64,000 nt of DNA from Kribbella sandramycini (GCF_013131805.1 NZ_JABJRC010000003.1:682001-746000), one strand, 5' to 3'; counted from the first letter of the stretch, positions 53,057 to 62,298 are shown. Notes: generated from the sequence alone by a model not told the origin. Program-made: numbers and translations.

Positions 53057-54436
53057 ATGAGCACAGACGGCAAGGTCGACCGCCGCACCCTTCTTCGCGT
53101 CGCGCTGGCGGCGCCCGCTGTCGCCGGGCTGGCCTCCTGTGCGAAGCCCGTCGCCGACAAGGCGAACCCGGTGGCGAGCGGCGCCGCGAAACTCGACGGC
53201 GGCAAGCCGCTGGAGTTCTTCAACTTCGACGGCGGCTACGGCAAGAAGTGGACCGAGCTCCCGCTCGACCTGTACCGCAAGGCGTACCCGCAGGCCGACG
53301 TGAAGCTGACCAGCGGCCAGCAGCTCCAGCAGCAGCTGCAGCCGCGCTTCATCCAGGGCAACCCGCCGGACCTGATCGAGAACGTCGGCCTGGACGGCGC
53401 GGCCCTGGCCGGCAAGAAGCAGCTGCTGGACATCGGCGCGCTGCTCGAGATGGAGGCGTTCGACCAGCCGGGTGTGAAGGTCAAGGACACGCTGCTCCCG
53501 GGGGTCGCCGAGGCCGGCCGGTACGACGGCGTCAAGTACGAGATGCCGTACGTGTTCGGCGTCGGCGGCATCTGGTACAGCCAGGCCCTGCTCACCAAGC
53601 ACGGCTGGGAGTACCCGAAGACCTGGCCGGAGATGCTCGCGCTCTGCGCCGAGATCAAGAAGGCCGGCATCGCGCCGTGGACCTACCAGGGCAAGTTCCC
53701 GGGCTACCTGACCAACCCGTTGCTGATGACGGCGTACAAGGCGGCCGGGCCCGACCTGAAGAAGAACCTCGACAACCTGCAGCCGAACGCCTGGCGGGAC
53801 CCGGCGCTGGTCCAGGCCGCCGAGGGCTACCAGGAGCTGGCCGCCAAGGGCTACCTGCTGGAGGGTACGCAGGCGCTCTCGCACACGCTCTCGCAGAACT
53901 ACTGGGCGCAGGGGAAGGCGGTCTTCATCCCCTGCGGCGGCTGGCTGGAGAACGAGCTGGGCGACGCCGTCCCGAAGAACTTCGAGATGACGATGGCGCC
54001 GGTGCCCGGGTGGTCGGCGTCCGACAAGGCGCCGTTCGAGACCGTCACCGGTGGGCCCGGCGGCGCGCTGATCGTGCCCGCCCAGGCGAAGAACCCGCAG
54101 GGCGGCCTGGAGTTGCTGCGGATCATCGTCTCCAAACAGTGCATGAAGAACTTCGCCGAGCTGACCAACTCGCCGGTCGTCACCAAGGGCGCGGTGGACG
54201 ACGTCAAGCTGACGCCGGCGGCCGCCTCGATGCAGAAGGCGATCGCCGCGGCCGGGACGAACATGTTCAGCGATTTCCAGTTCCGGATCTGGTACAAGAA
54301 GCTGCTCGACAACTCCGACAAGGCGACGTCCGCGCTGATGAACCGCGAGCTGACGCCCGAGGAGTGGAGCAAGCAGATGCAGAAGTACGCCGACGAGACC
54401 GCCAAGGACCCGTCGATCAAGAAGTTCTCCGCCTGA
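53057..54436 (+). CDS. ngcE: Aminosugar ABC importer, binding lipoprotein (NgcE-like)
   Basis: A 459-residue substrate-binding lipoprotein. The leader VDRRTLLRVALAAPAVAGLASC has twin arginines and a lipobox. The mature part (LEFFNFDGGYGKKWTELPLDLYRKAYPQADVKLTSGQ, VFGVGGIWYSQALLTKHGWEYPKTWPEML, PCGGWLENELGD) matches the NgcE group known in Streptomyces to bind GlcNAc and chitobiose. ATG 53057 follows GGAGAGG. Two permeases follow and, as usual, no ATPase, so a shared MsiK-type ATPase is expected. Confidence 0.88.
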   Translation: MSTDGKVDRRTLLRVALAAPAVAGLASCAKPVADKANPVASGAAKLDGGKPLEFFNFDGGYGKKWTELPLDLYRKAYPQADVKLTSGQQLQQQLQPRFIQGNPPDLIENVGLDGAALAGKKQLLDIGALLEMEAFDQPGVKVKDTLLPGVAEAGRYDGVKYEMPYVFGVGGIWYSQALLTKHGWEYPKTWPEMLALCAEIKKAGIAPWTYQGKFPGYLTNPLLMTAYKAAGPDLKKNLDNLQPNAWRDPALVQAAEGYQELAAKGYLLEGTQALSHTLSQNYWAQGKAVFIPCGGWLENELGDAVPKNFEMTMAPVPGWSASDKAPFETVTGGPGGALIVPAQAKNPQGGLELLRIIVSKQCMKNFAELTNSPVVTKGAVDDVKLTPAAASMQKAIAAAGTNMFSDFQFRIWYKKLLDNSDKATSALMNRELTPEEWSKQMQKYADETAKDPSIKKFSA

Positions 54437-54437
54437 G

Positions 54438-55328
54438 ATGCACCACGGCAAGTACCGCTTCGTCATCGGGCTGCTGCTGATCCCGCTCGGGCTCTACGCG
54501 GTCTTCGTGGTGTCGCCGTACCTGCAGGCCTTCCCGATCGCGTTCACCGATTGGGAAGGCCTCTCGGCGACCTACAGCTACATCGGCTTCGACAACTTCG
54601 TCCGGCTGTTCCACGACTCGGTGTTCTGGGTCGCGTTGCGGCACAACCTGTTCCTGCTGCTCTGCCTGCCGACGATCATCGTCACGATGTCGCTGTTCTT
54701 CTCGGCGATCCTGAACTACCGCGGCGGCGTCCGCGGCGCGAAGTTCTACAAGGTCGTGTACTTCTTCCCGAGTGTGTTGTCGATCGCGATCGTCGGCGTG
54801 CTGTGGCAGTTCGTCTTCGAGCCGCGCAGCGGCCTGCTGAACGGGTTCCTGCGCGCGGTCGGGCTGGACGGCCTGGCCAAGCTGTGGCTCGGGGACGGCG
54901 ACACCGCGCTCGGCTCGGTGATGGCGGTCGTCGTCTGGGGTTCGGTCGGCTTCTACGTGGTGCTGTTCACCGCGGCGATGGCGGCGATCCCGAAGGAGCT
55001 GTACGAGGCGGCGCTGCTGGACGGCGCCGGCTCGGTACAGGCCTTCTTCCGGCTGACGCTGCCGCTGATCTGGCCGACCGTGCAGGTCGCGATCGCGTTC
55101 CTGGTGATCGGCGCGCTCGACCAGTTCGCGCTGATCAAGGTCTTGTCGATCGGGCCCGGCGGTCCGGACGACGCCACCCAGGTGATCTCGTTGTACATGT
55201 ACACGAACGCCTTCACCTACGGGAAGTTCGGCTACGCCTCGGCCATCGGCGTCACGCTGTTCGCGCTGAACATGATCCTGACCATCCTCACGTTCCGGCT
55301 CACCCGCCGTGAGCGCGTCGTCTACTAA
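54438..55328 (+). CDS. ngcF: Aminosugar ABC importer permease (NgcF-like)
   Basis: A 296-residue permease with six likely helices. It opens HHGKYRFVIGLLLIPLGLYAVFVVSPYLQAFPIAFTDWEGLS. The EAA loop is ELYEAALLDGAGSVQAFFRLTLPLIWP near residue 190, and the MalF-type ending region is QFALIKVLSIGPGGPDDATQVISLYMYTNAF. It starts one base after the binding-protein stop and is followed 12 bases later by its partner. Confidence 0.9.
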   Translation: MHHGKYRFVIGLLLIPLGLYAVFVVSPYLQAFPIAFTDWEGLSATYSYIGFDNFVRLFHDSVFWVALRHNLFLLLCLPTIIVTMSLFFSAILNYRGGVRGAKFYKVVYFFPSVLSIAIVGVLWQFVFEPRSGLLNGFLRAVGLDGLAKLWLGDGDTALGSVMAVVVWGSVGFYVVLFTAAMAAIPKELYEAALLDGAGSVQAFFRLTLPLIWPTVQVAIAFLVIGALDQFALIKVLSIGPGGPDDATQVISLYMYTNAFTYGKFGYASAIGVTLFALNMILTILTFRLTRRERVVY

Positions 55329-55340
55329 GGAGCGTCCTCG

Positions 55341-56174
55341 ATGCGGAGCGGTAGCCGGGTGCTGGGCGGGGTGACACAGAGTTTCGCGCTGGTCTGGGGC
55401 GCGATGGTGCTGTTCCCGTTGCTGTGGGCGGTGCTCAGCTCGTTCAAGTCGGATGCGGACATCTTCCGCAGTCCGTGGAGCCTGCCGACGGACTGGCACT
55501 GGGAGAATTTCTCCCGCGCCTGGAACGAGTCCCATATCGGCAAGTACTTCTTCAACAGCGTGATCGTCGTGAGCGGCGGTGTGCTGCTCTGCCTGCTGCT
55601 GTCGGCCGCGGTGGCCTACGTGCTGGCGCAGTTCGAGTTCCCGGGTAGCAAGGCGCTGTACTACGTCTTCGTCGGCGGCATGGTCTTCCCGGGGTTCCTG
55701 GCGCTGGTGCCGCTGTTCTTCGTGGTCCAGAACCTCGGGCTGCTGAACAGCCATCTGGGCCTGATCCTCGTCTACGCCACCGGCGGGATGTCGTTCTCGG
55801 TCTTCTTCCTGACCGCGTTCTTCAAGGCGCAGTCGAAGGACCTGGCCGAAGCGGCCCTGGTCGACGGCTGCTCGCATTTCGGTGTGCTGTTCCGGATCAT
55901 GCTGCCGCTGGCCCGGCCGGGGCTGGTCAGCATCGGTATCTTCCAGTTCCTGGGGATGTGGAACGAGTACCTGCTGCCGCTGGTGCTGAACACCGAGGAG
56001 GACCGCTATCTGGTCACTCAGGGTCTGGCCAACATCGCTGTCACCCAGGGTTATCACAGTGACTTCTCCGGCCTGTTCGCCGGCCTCACCATCTCGATTC
56101 TCCCGGTGCTGGCCGTCTACCTTGCTTTCCATCGGCAGATCAGTGCCGGTATGACCGCAGGAGCTTTGAAGTGA
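55341..56174 (+). CDS. ngcG: Aminosugar ABC importer permease (NgcG-like)
   Basis: A 277-residue permease. It has FPLLWAVLSSFKSDADIFRSPWSLPTDWHWENF near the start, the EAA loop DLAEAALVDGCSHFGVLFRIMLPLARPG near 180, and the MalG-style ending AGMTAGALK. AAGGAG stands before the ATG. The stop overlaps the start of the ceramidase-fold gene (GTGA), so that gene is part of the importer transcript. Confidence 0.9.
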   Translation: MRSGSRVLGGVTQSFALVWGAMVLFPLLWAVLSSFKSDADIFRSPWSLPTDWHWENFSRAWNESHIGKYFFNSVIVVSGGVLLCLLLSAAVAYVLAQFEFPGSKALYYVFVGGMVFPGFLALVPLFFVVQNLGLLNSHLGLILVYATGGMSFSVFFLTAFFKAQSKDLAEAALVDGCSHFGVLFRIMLPLARPGLVSIGIFQFLGMWNEYLLPLVLNTEEDRYLVTQGLANIAVTQGYHSDFSGLFAGLTISILPVLAVYLAFHRQISAGMTAGALK

Positions 56175-57415
56175 GAGATCTGCTGCTCGCAGCGACCGCC
56201 CTCGACGTCACCCCGCCGCCAGGACACACCCTGGACGGGTACGCCGCCCGTACCGGCCCGGCCACCGGGACTGCCGACCCGCTCCGCGTCAGCATCATCT
56301 GGATCAGCACACCGGACGACCCCGGCGTGCTCTGGCTGACGCTCGACGCGATCGCCGTCGGCAAAGAGCTCACCGCCGAGTTGGCCGCGGCCGCTGCGGG
56401 GGTCGCGGGCATCCCGGCGTCCCACGTGGTGGTTTCTGCCTCGCACACGCACTCGGGACCCAGCGGGTGGACCGGGCAGATCCATCCGGTGATTCCGACC
56501 GAGCGCGAGCCCGCTCTGTACGAGCCGTTGCTTGCTGCCGTCTCGAACGCCGTACTGACGCCGGAGCCGGCCGTGGCGTCGTGGCGATCGGTGGAGGTCG
56601 TCGGCGTCGGTACGAACCGGCACCGGCGGGAGGGGCCGCACGACAATACGGCCGGAGTGCTGGCGCTGCACTCGCTCGACGGTTCGCTGCGTGCGGTGTT
56701 GTTGGACTTCGCTTGTCACCCGACGACGTACGGGCCGGAGAACCTGCAGTGGTCCGCTGACTGGCCAGGTGCGGCGAGGGCCGCGTTGGAGCCGGCCGTG
56801 GTCGGGTTCCTGCAGGGAGCGGCCGGGGACGTCAGCCCGCGCTTCACTCGACAGGGACGTGGTCCGGCAGAGGTCACTCGACTTGGTCAGCTGCTCGCTG
56901 CTCGGGTGCTCGAATCACTGTCCGAGCCGGGGCTGGAGCTACCTCCGGCTGCACCGACGATTCGCCGCGAGACCCTCACTTTGCCGGTCCGGCCGATTCC
57001 GTCCGCGACGGACGCCGCTGCGATCGTCCGGGACGCCGAGCGCGCCGTACACGGCGGAGCGGAGGAGCCGTCAACCAGAATCGCCCAGACCCGGTTGGAC
57101 GGCGCCCGAGGTCAGGCGCTGATGGCCGCGGTCGATCTACCGCCCGAGCTCGAGCTGCCGATCAGCGTGGTCACCTTCGGTGACGTCTGCTGGGTGAATC
57201 TGCCGGTCGAGCTCTTCGCCCTGCACGGCGCCACCCTGCAGGACAAGAGCAGCCACTCCATCACCCGAGTTATCGGCTACACGGACGGATACTTCGGCTA
57301 CGTCGTCGACCCGACCGCGGCCGAGAACGGCGTCTACGAGGCCCTCATCACCTTCTTCGACCAACCGACCACCAATCAGTTGATAGCCGAGACAGCGGCC
57401 TTCGTGAACGGTTAG
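56171..57415 (+). CDS. Neutral-ceramidase-fold metallohydrolase
   Basis: A 414-residue protein matching the N-terminal domain of neutral/alkaline ceramidases. Zinc-site motifs are VVSASHTHSGPSGWTG near residue 88-102 and FACHPTTYGPENLQWSADWPGA near 178-200, with FLQGAAGDVSPRFT following. It lacks the C-terminal Ig-like domain of full ceramidases and has no signal peptide, so a cytoplasmic amide hydrolase is likely. Similar short versions sit in carbohydrate operons. In this operon it may remove an acyl group from an imported aminosugar conjugate; this is inference. It converges on the YhgE gene with a 4-base overlap. Confidence 0.83.
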   Translation: MRDLLLAATALDVTPPPGHTLDGYAARTGPATGTADPLRVSIIWISTPDDPGVLWLTLDAIAVGKELTAELAAAAAGVAGIPASHVVVSASHTHSGPSGWTGQIHPVIPTEREPALYEPLLAAVSNAVLTPEPAVASWRSVEVVGVGTNRHRREGPHDNTAGVLALHSLDGSLRAVLLDFACHPTTYGPENLQWSADWPGAARAALEPAVVGFLQGAAGDVSPRFTRQGRGPAEVTRLGQLLAARVLESLSEPGLELPPAAPTIRRETLTLPVRPIPSATDAAAIVRDAERAVHGGAEEPSTRIAQTRLDGARGQALMAAVDLPPELELPISVVTFGDVCWVNLPVELFALHGATLQDKSSHSITRVIGYTDGYFGYVVDPTAAENGVYEALITFFDQPTTNQLIAETAAFVNG

Positions 57416-59475
57416 AGGGCCAGCTCCGGCTGGAGCTTCTTGGCCGGCCAGACGCGCTGCTTGCGGGCGGCGAGCGTGGAGGCGGCGAGCGCGACCGCGA
57501 ACCAGGCAGCCAGGGCCAGCAGGTCCCGGCCGACGGAGGCGGTCGAGCCGCCGTACATGAGGTGGCGGACGCCGTCGATCGCGTAGCTCATCGGTAGTGC
57601 GTGGTGGAAGAAGTACAGCGGCGCCGGGATGGTCTGCCACGGGAAGGTGCCGCCCGCGCTAACCAGCTGGATCACCATCATCACCAGACCGAGGAACTTG
57701 CCGACAGCACCGAACCAGGACGCCAGCGCATGCAGGATCGCGACGAAGGTGACCGAGGTGAGGATCAGGAAGCCGACAGTCAGCCACGGGTGCGCCACGT
57801 TGATGCCGAGGCCCAGTGACACCGCACCGAAGACCAGCGTGGCCTGGATCGCGCCGAACAGAGCCGGGGTCAGCCACCCGCCCAGGGCGATCCGGAACGG
57901 CGATTGCAGCGCCGCCAGGGCCCGTGGGGACAGCGGCCGGACCAGCAGGAAGAGGACGTAGGCACCGATCCAGCAGGCCAGGCAGAGGAAGAACGGGGCC
58001 AGCCCGGCGCCGTAGCTGTCGGCGGTCGCCTGCGAGACGTTCTGCAGCGTGACGGGCGCGCCCAGCGTCTCGGCGACCGCCTTACGCTGCTCAGCGGTCG
58101 GGTTGGGGATTTCCTGGACGCCCTTGGTCAGACCGGTGTTCAGCTGGGTGGCGCCGTCCTTGAGCTGGGTCATGCCGCCGGACAGGCTGTTCACGCCATT
58201 CAGCAACTGGCCTTGACCGGCGACGGCCTGCTTCTCACCGGCGGCGAGCTGCTGCGCGCCGGACTGCAAGGTGGTCAGACCGGACTTGAGCTGGTTGGCC
58301 CCGGTGTCGAGCTGCTTGGCGCCACCGGCCGCCGTATTGATGCCGTTCGTCAGTTGGGGCGTCGCCTTGGCCAGCGCGGCTGCACCGTTCGAGACCTTGC
58401 GGGCACCACCGGCCAGCTGGTTGAGCTGCTGTGACGTCGACTGAATCTTGGTGTTGGCCCGAACGACCGGACCGCGCAGCTTGGCGGTCTCGGTGAGGAT
58501 CTGGTTGATCTGATGATTGCTGAGGCCCTGAGCCCTCAGCCGGGCCGCAAGGCGCTGGTCGAACGCCTTGAGGTCCTTGACCAGCGTGCTGGACGCCGTG
58601 GCGACCTGACGGCCCGCAGTGGCGATCTTCTCGTTGCCGTCGGCCACCTGATCGGCGCCGTTCGCCAGGGCCTTGGTCTGCTGCGGCAGGCTCGCAGTCT
58701 TCTGCTTGAGCCTGCCGAGACCGGCGCTCAGCTGGTCAGCGCCGTTGGCCAGCTTGGCCGCGCCCTGCTGGGCTTGCGTCGTCCCACCGGCCAGCTTCGT
58801 CGCACCCGCCGACAGCTTCTGCTGGGCGGTATTCAGCTGGCCCGCACCGGACTGCAGCTTGGTCACACCGGTCGCAGCTGTGGTCAGGCCGTCCTGCAAC
58901 TTGCCGGCGCCGGTCGCCGCCTGGCTGATCTGACCGTGAATCGTGTTGTACCCGGCGAGCAGCTTGCTGGCGGCGGTTTCGCTCACCTGCGACGCGACGG
59001 TCTTGGTGACCTGGGCGACGACCTGGTTGGCGATGGTGTGCGCGATGTAGTTGTTCGCGTCGTTCGTCAGCAGCTCCAGATTCGCCTGCCGCGGGGTGAA
59101 CTCCGCGCTGGAAGCCAGGTCGGCCGAGAACGACTTCGGCAGCACCAGGGCGAACTCGTACTTGCCGTCGGAGACGCCCTTGTCCGCCTCGGCGCGGTCG
59201 ACCCGGTGCCAGCCGAAGCTCTTCGACTTCACCAGCTCGTCCGCAACCTGCGGACCGACGTTCAGCTTCTCGCCGGTGGCCAGCGTGGTGCCCTCGTCCT
59301 CGACGACGACCGCAGTGGGTATCTGGTTGAGCCGGCTGTACGGATCGTGGTTCGCGTAGAGGTAGAGGCCGCCGTACAGGACGGGGACGAGCAGGAGGGC
59401 CGCTACGGCCAGTTTGGGTAGGCGGCCTGCCGTAAGCCGTCGCAGCTCGCTCAACGCCATCCGAAGCGCGGTCAC
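57412..59475 (-). CDS. YhgE/Pip-type membrane protein with long repeat domain
   Basis: A 687-residue protein. An N-terminal membrane helix (LAVAALLLVPVLYGGLYLYANHDPYSRLNQIPTAVV) leads into an outside domain. Residues about 185-470 are built of short L-x-x-G-A repeats (for example AAKLANGADQLSAGLGRL, GGAKQLDTGANQLKSGLTTLQSGAQQLAAG), predicted as a long helical rod. Five or so helices at the C-terminus form an ABC-2-like permease. Related proteins include the phage-infection protein Pip and type VII-associated YueB. It overlaps the degenerate ABC-like gene upstream (ATGA-type), with which it probably works. Confidence 0.88.
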   Translation of the reverse strand: MTALRMALSELRRLTAGRLPKLAVAALLLVPVLYGGLYLYANHDPYSRLNQIPTAVVVEDEGTTLATGEKLNVGPQVADELVKSKSFGWHRVDRAEADKGVSDGKYEFALVLPKSFSADLASSAEFTPRQANLELLTNDANNYIAHTIANQVVAQVTKTVASQVSETAASKLLAGYNTIHGQISQAATGAGKLQDGLTTAATGVTKLQSGAGQLNTAQQKLSAGATKLAGGTTQAQQGAAKLANGADQLSAGLGRLKQKTASLPQQTKALANGADQVADGNEKIATAGRQVATASSTLVKDLKAFDQRLAARLRAQGLSNHQINQILTETAKLRGPVVRANTKIQSTSQQLNQLAGGARKVSNGAAALAKATPQLTNGINTAAGGAKQLDTGANQLKSGLTTLQSGAQQLAAGEKQAVAGQGQLLNGVNSLSGGMTQLKDGATQLNTGLTKGVQEIPNPTAEQRKAVAETLGAPVTLQNVSQATADSYGAGLAPFFLCLACWIGAYVLFLLVRPLSPRALAALQSPFRIALGGWLTPALFGAIQATLVFGAVSLGLGINVAHPWLTVGFLILTSVTFVAILHALASWFGAVGKFLGLVMMVIQLVSAGGTFPWQTIPAPLYFFHHALPMSYAIDGVRHLMYGGSTASVGRDLLALAAWFAVALAASTLAARKQRVWPAKKLQPELAL

Positions 59476-60092
59476 GCCTTCATCTCCTCAACTTGGTCTG
59501 CGGGTACGTCGAGCAGCCGGGCGGACGTGTCGGCGCAGGTGATCAGCACTGCGTAGCCGCGGTCGGCCAGATCGCGACCCAGCGCGTACCACTCGTGCGG
59601 ATCGCCGCCGTGGCGATCCGGCATGGTCAGGATGAGTACACGCACGTCGGGGCGGGCGACGGTGAGCTCTGCGAGGAGTCTGGTCCGGGCGGCGACGGGG
59701 AGGTGCTCGAAACGCTTGTCGGCGTGCTCAGCGGCGCCGTGTTCATTCAGCCAGGCCAGCACGGCCTTCCGGCCCGCCTTGCGGCCTGCGATGGCCAGCT
59801 CCTCGCCGACCACGGTCTGCACCGGCAGAGCGTCGTCCGGCTCGGTGATACCCGGTGCGTCGACCACGGCGACCTTGCGGCGCAGTACAGCAGGGTCCGA
59901 CGAGCCTTGGAGGGTGACCTCGCCGGTGTCGGGCTTGAGGCGGCCGGAGAGCGCGAGGGCGGCAGCTACGTGACCTGGGCCCGGGTAGCCGGTCAGCAGG
60001 ACGACCTGCTTCTCGTCGACCCGCACCGACGTACTCCGCAACATTGGCGCGTGCGGACCGTCGACGCTGATCCCGGTGGCCTCGAGCTGCAT
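59472..60092 (-). CDS. Degenerate ABC-ATPase-like protein
   Basis: A 206-residue protein with the outline of an ABC ATPase: MQLEATGISVDGPHAPMLRSTSVRVDEKQVVLLTGYPGPG, a mid helical region, and a Walker B-like VLILTMPDRHGGDPHEWYALGRDL. The Walker A lysine and Ser/Thr are missing (G35-Y-P-G-P-G-H41-V42), and the LSGGQ signature is replaced by a LPVAA stretch. ATP hydrolysis is therefore unlikely. It is the first gene of a two-gene operon with the YhgE/Pip protein and is divergent from a TetR gene. It may be a regulatory or structural subunit of an ABC-2-like complex. Confidence 0.75.
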   Translation of the reverse strand: MQLEATGISVDGPHAPMLRSTSVRVDEKQVVLLTGYPGPGHVAAALALSGRLKPDTGEVTLQGSSDPAVLRRKVAVVDAPGITEPDDALPVQTVVGEELAIAGRKAGRKAVLAWLNEHGAAEHADKRFEHLPVAARTRLLAELTVARPDVRVLILTMPDRHGGDPHEWYALGRDLADRGYAVLITCADTSARLLDVPADQVEEMKA

Positions 60093-60106
60093 GACATCCC
60101 CGTTCA

Positions 60107-60137
60107 ATACGGTTGTGTATTCAATACAGAACTGTAT
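60107..60137. promoter_or_regulatory. Two tandem TetR-type operators
   Basis: ATACAGAACTGTAT at 60124-60137 is a perfect 6-2-6 palindrome. ATACGGTTGTGTAT at 60107-60120 is a weaker copy with the same ATAC-N6-GTAT ends, 17 bases away. They fill the 54-bp gap between the divergent starts, so one bound repressor could shut both the TetR gene and the ABC-like/YhgE operon. Confidence 0.7.
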
Positions 60138-60146
60138 CCTACTCTT

Positions 60147-60758
60147 ATGCAACCGCCCAAGCGCAGTCGTACCGCCACCCGGGCCCGCCTGCTCGAAGGC
60201 GCGCTGGACGTGTTCGCCGAGCGCGGCTTCGCCGGCGCCTCGGTGGAGGACATCTGTGACCGCGCGGGGTTCACCCGCGGCGCCTTCTACTCGAACTTCG
60301 CGTCCAAGGACGAGCTGGTGCTCGCGCTCTTCCAAGCCACCACGGACCGGCTGCTGGAGCAGATCGAGGCGCTGCTGCCCGAGCTGGCCAGTCAGCCCGG
60401 CACGCTGCTGGACGCCGTCCTCGGCCTGCTCGACGAGACCGCGCCGGATCAGCGGCAGTGGCATCTGATCTCGACGGAGTTCACGCTGCACGCCCTGCGG
60501 AACCCAGAGGCGGCCCGGGCGCTGAACGAGCAGCGTGCGATGTTCCGGGCCAGCCTCACCCGGCTGGTCGCGGAGATCTCGGCCACGAGCGGTGTGCGGT
60601 TCAGTGTGCCGCCGGAGCAGTTCGTCCGGCTGGTCATCGCGTTGCACGAGGGCGCGCGCTCACAGAGCCTCCTGGAGCCCGCTGAGGTGCCTGCAGGATC
60701 GCTGGAGCACACCTTCCTGCCGATGGTGCTCGACGCGGTCAGTCGACCTTCACACTGA
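60147..60758 (+). CDS. TetR-family regulator of the YhgE operon
   Basis: A 203-residue repressor. The helix-turn-helix is RARLLEGALDVFAERGFAGASVEDICDRAGFTRGAFYSNFASKDELVLALF at about residues 12-62, and a C-terminal ligand domain follows. ATG 60147 is 10 bases after the palindromic operators. It is divergent from the degenerate ABC-like gene, a layout seen for drug- or lipid-responsive membrane operons. It converges on the molybdoenzyme gene with a 20-base overlap. Confidence 0.88.
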   Translation: MQPPKRSRTATRARLLEGALDVFAERGFAGASVEDICDRAGFTRGAFYSNFASKDELVLALFQATTDRLLEQIEALLPELASQPGTLLDAVLGLLDETAPDQRQWHLISTEFTLHALRNPEAARALNEQRAMFRASLTRLVAEISATSGVRFSVPPEQFVRLVIALHEGARSQSLLEPAEVPAGSLEHTFLPMVLDAVSRPSH

Positions 60759-62298
60759 TCGTGTGCAGACCGGTCGAGCCGTCCGGCGCGGGCGGCGCGG
60801 TCGCCTCGATCTGCGGCGTGCCTTTGGCGTCGACGGCGCGGACCTGCAGGATGTGCGTGCCGCGCGACGCCTGCCACGTCCAGTGCCACTGCCGCCAGGT
60901 GTCGATCGACGCGTCGGCCGCCAGTGTCGTTGGTTGCCATGGGCCACCATCGACGCGGACCTCGACCTTGGAGACGCCGACGTGCTGGTCCCAGGCGACG
61001 CCGGCCACCGTCACCGGGCCGGCCGTCACCTTCTTGCCGAGCGGGACGTCGATCCGCGATGACAGCTTGATCGGTCCGAGCTCGGACCAGCCGCGCGGCG
61101 TCCAATACGCCTCGAACCGGTCGAACCGGGTCACCTCGATCTCGGTCAGCCATTTCGTCGCCGACACGTAGCCGTACAGGCCCGGTACGACGATGCGGAC
61201 CGGAAAGCCGTGCTCGACCGGTAGCGGCTCGCCGTTCATCGCGAACGCGAGCATGGCCTGCCTGTCGTCGAGCAGTGTGCTGAGCGGCGTACCGGCGGTG
61301 AAACCGTCTTTGGAGGTGGACTGGATCGCGTCGGCGTCCTTCGCCGGGCCGGCCTCGTCGAGGAGGTCCTTGAGCAGCACGCCCGTCCACAGCGCGTTGC
61401 CGATCAGATCGCCGCCGACTTCGTTGCTGACACAGGTCAGAGTGACCCACTTGTGGATGACCTGTCGTTTCAGCAGGTCGTCGAAGCTCAGCTCCAGCTC
61501 TTTGTCGACCATGCCGTGGATGCGCAGCCGCCAGTCCGACGGCATGATCTGCGGAACGGCGAGCGCGGTGTCGATGCGGTAGAAGTCTTCGTTCGGAGTC
61601 GCCCACGGAGTTGCGCCCTCTGCCTGTACGCCGGGCGGTGGGTCGAGTGACGGCGGTTTGGGCAGCGACAGCCCTTCGCGGGCTTCTGCCACCGCTGCGC
61701 GGTTTCCGCCGACCAGACGACCCAGTGGGCCGACTGCAGCCGTTCCGAGCGCGACACCGCTGGAGAGCTGCAAGAAGCCGCGTCTGCTGACGCCGTCGTC
61801 CGGGAAGTCGATGAGAGGTTCCAGGCGGCGGCTGAACAAGCGCAGCAACAGTAGTGCGGTGATTCCGGCGACTGCTGACGGAGCAAAGCCGGTCTGGCCG
61901 GTGTCTGCGCGAGTGGCGGCTGCTGCGATGGCCAGGCCGGAGAGTGCGACGACTACGAGTGCGCCAGCCCAGTACCGGCGTACGGCCAGGACTCCGCCCA
62001 CTGCGGCCAGCGCGAGCAGCACAAGCAGGATGCCGGTGCGCAGCACGTCCTTGTCCTTGGTGCCGAACCAGGCGATCGCCAGATCCTTCAGCCAGGCCGG
62101 GACGCGGTCGATGAACGCCGAACCGATCGCGACGACAGGTGTCTGTCGAGTACCGAGAAGGCCGGCTGTGACGCTACCGGTCGCCAGACCGGCAAGGGCG
62201 GCCAGGACACCGGCTGCTGCGCCACGCCAACGGGTCGCACGGCGTCCGTCGTACCGGCGCTGGGAGGCCTGCTCGCGTTCGGCCAACTGCTGGTCCAC
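60739..62298 (-). CDS. Membrane-anchored sulfite-oxidase-like molybdoenzyme
   Basis: A 519-residue molybdopterin oxidoreductase. Four hydrophobic helices lie in residues about 28-156. A SRRGFLQLSSGVALG sequence at 171-185 looks like an internal twin-arginine export signal. The molybdopterin domain follows with the molybdenum-binding C289 in VTLTCVSNEVGGDLIGNALWTGV and with FPVRIVVPGLYGYVSATKWLTEIEV. The last ~110 residues are the dimerisation (Mo-co dimer) domain. The layout (membrane part plus YedY/SorA-like domain) is common in actinobacteria. Natural substrate unknown; sulfite or protein methionine sulfoxide are candidates. Confidence 0.87.
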   Translation of the reverse strand: MDQQLAEREQASQRRYDGRRATRWRGAAAGVLAALAGLATGSVTAGLLGTRQTPVVAIGSAFIDRVPAWLKDLAIAWFGTKDKDVLRTGILLVLLALAAVGGVLAVRRYWAGALVVVALSGLAIAAAATRADTGQTGFAPSAVAGITALLLLRLFSRRLEPLIDFPDDGVSRRGFLQLSSGVALGTAAVGPLGRLVGGNRAAVAEAREGLSLPKPPSLDPPPGVQAEGATPWATPNEDFYRIDTALAVPQIMPSDWRLRIHGMVDKELELSFDDLLKRQVIHKWVTLTCVSNEVGGDLIGNALWTGVLLKDLLDEAGPAKDADAIQSTSKDGFTAGTPLSTLLDDRQAMLAFAMNGEPLPVEHGFPVRIVVPGLYGYVSATKWLTEIEVTRFDRFEAYWTPRGWSELGPIKLSSRIDVPLGKKVTAGPVTVAGVAWDQHVGVSKVEVRVDGGPWQPTTLAADASIDTWRQWHWTWQASRGTHILQVRAVDAKGTPQIEATAPPAPDGSTGLHTISVKVD

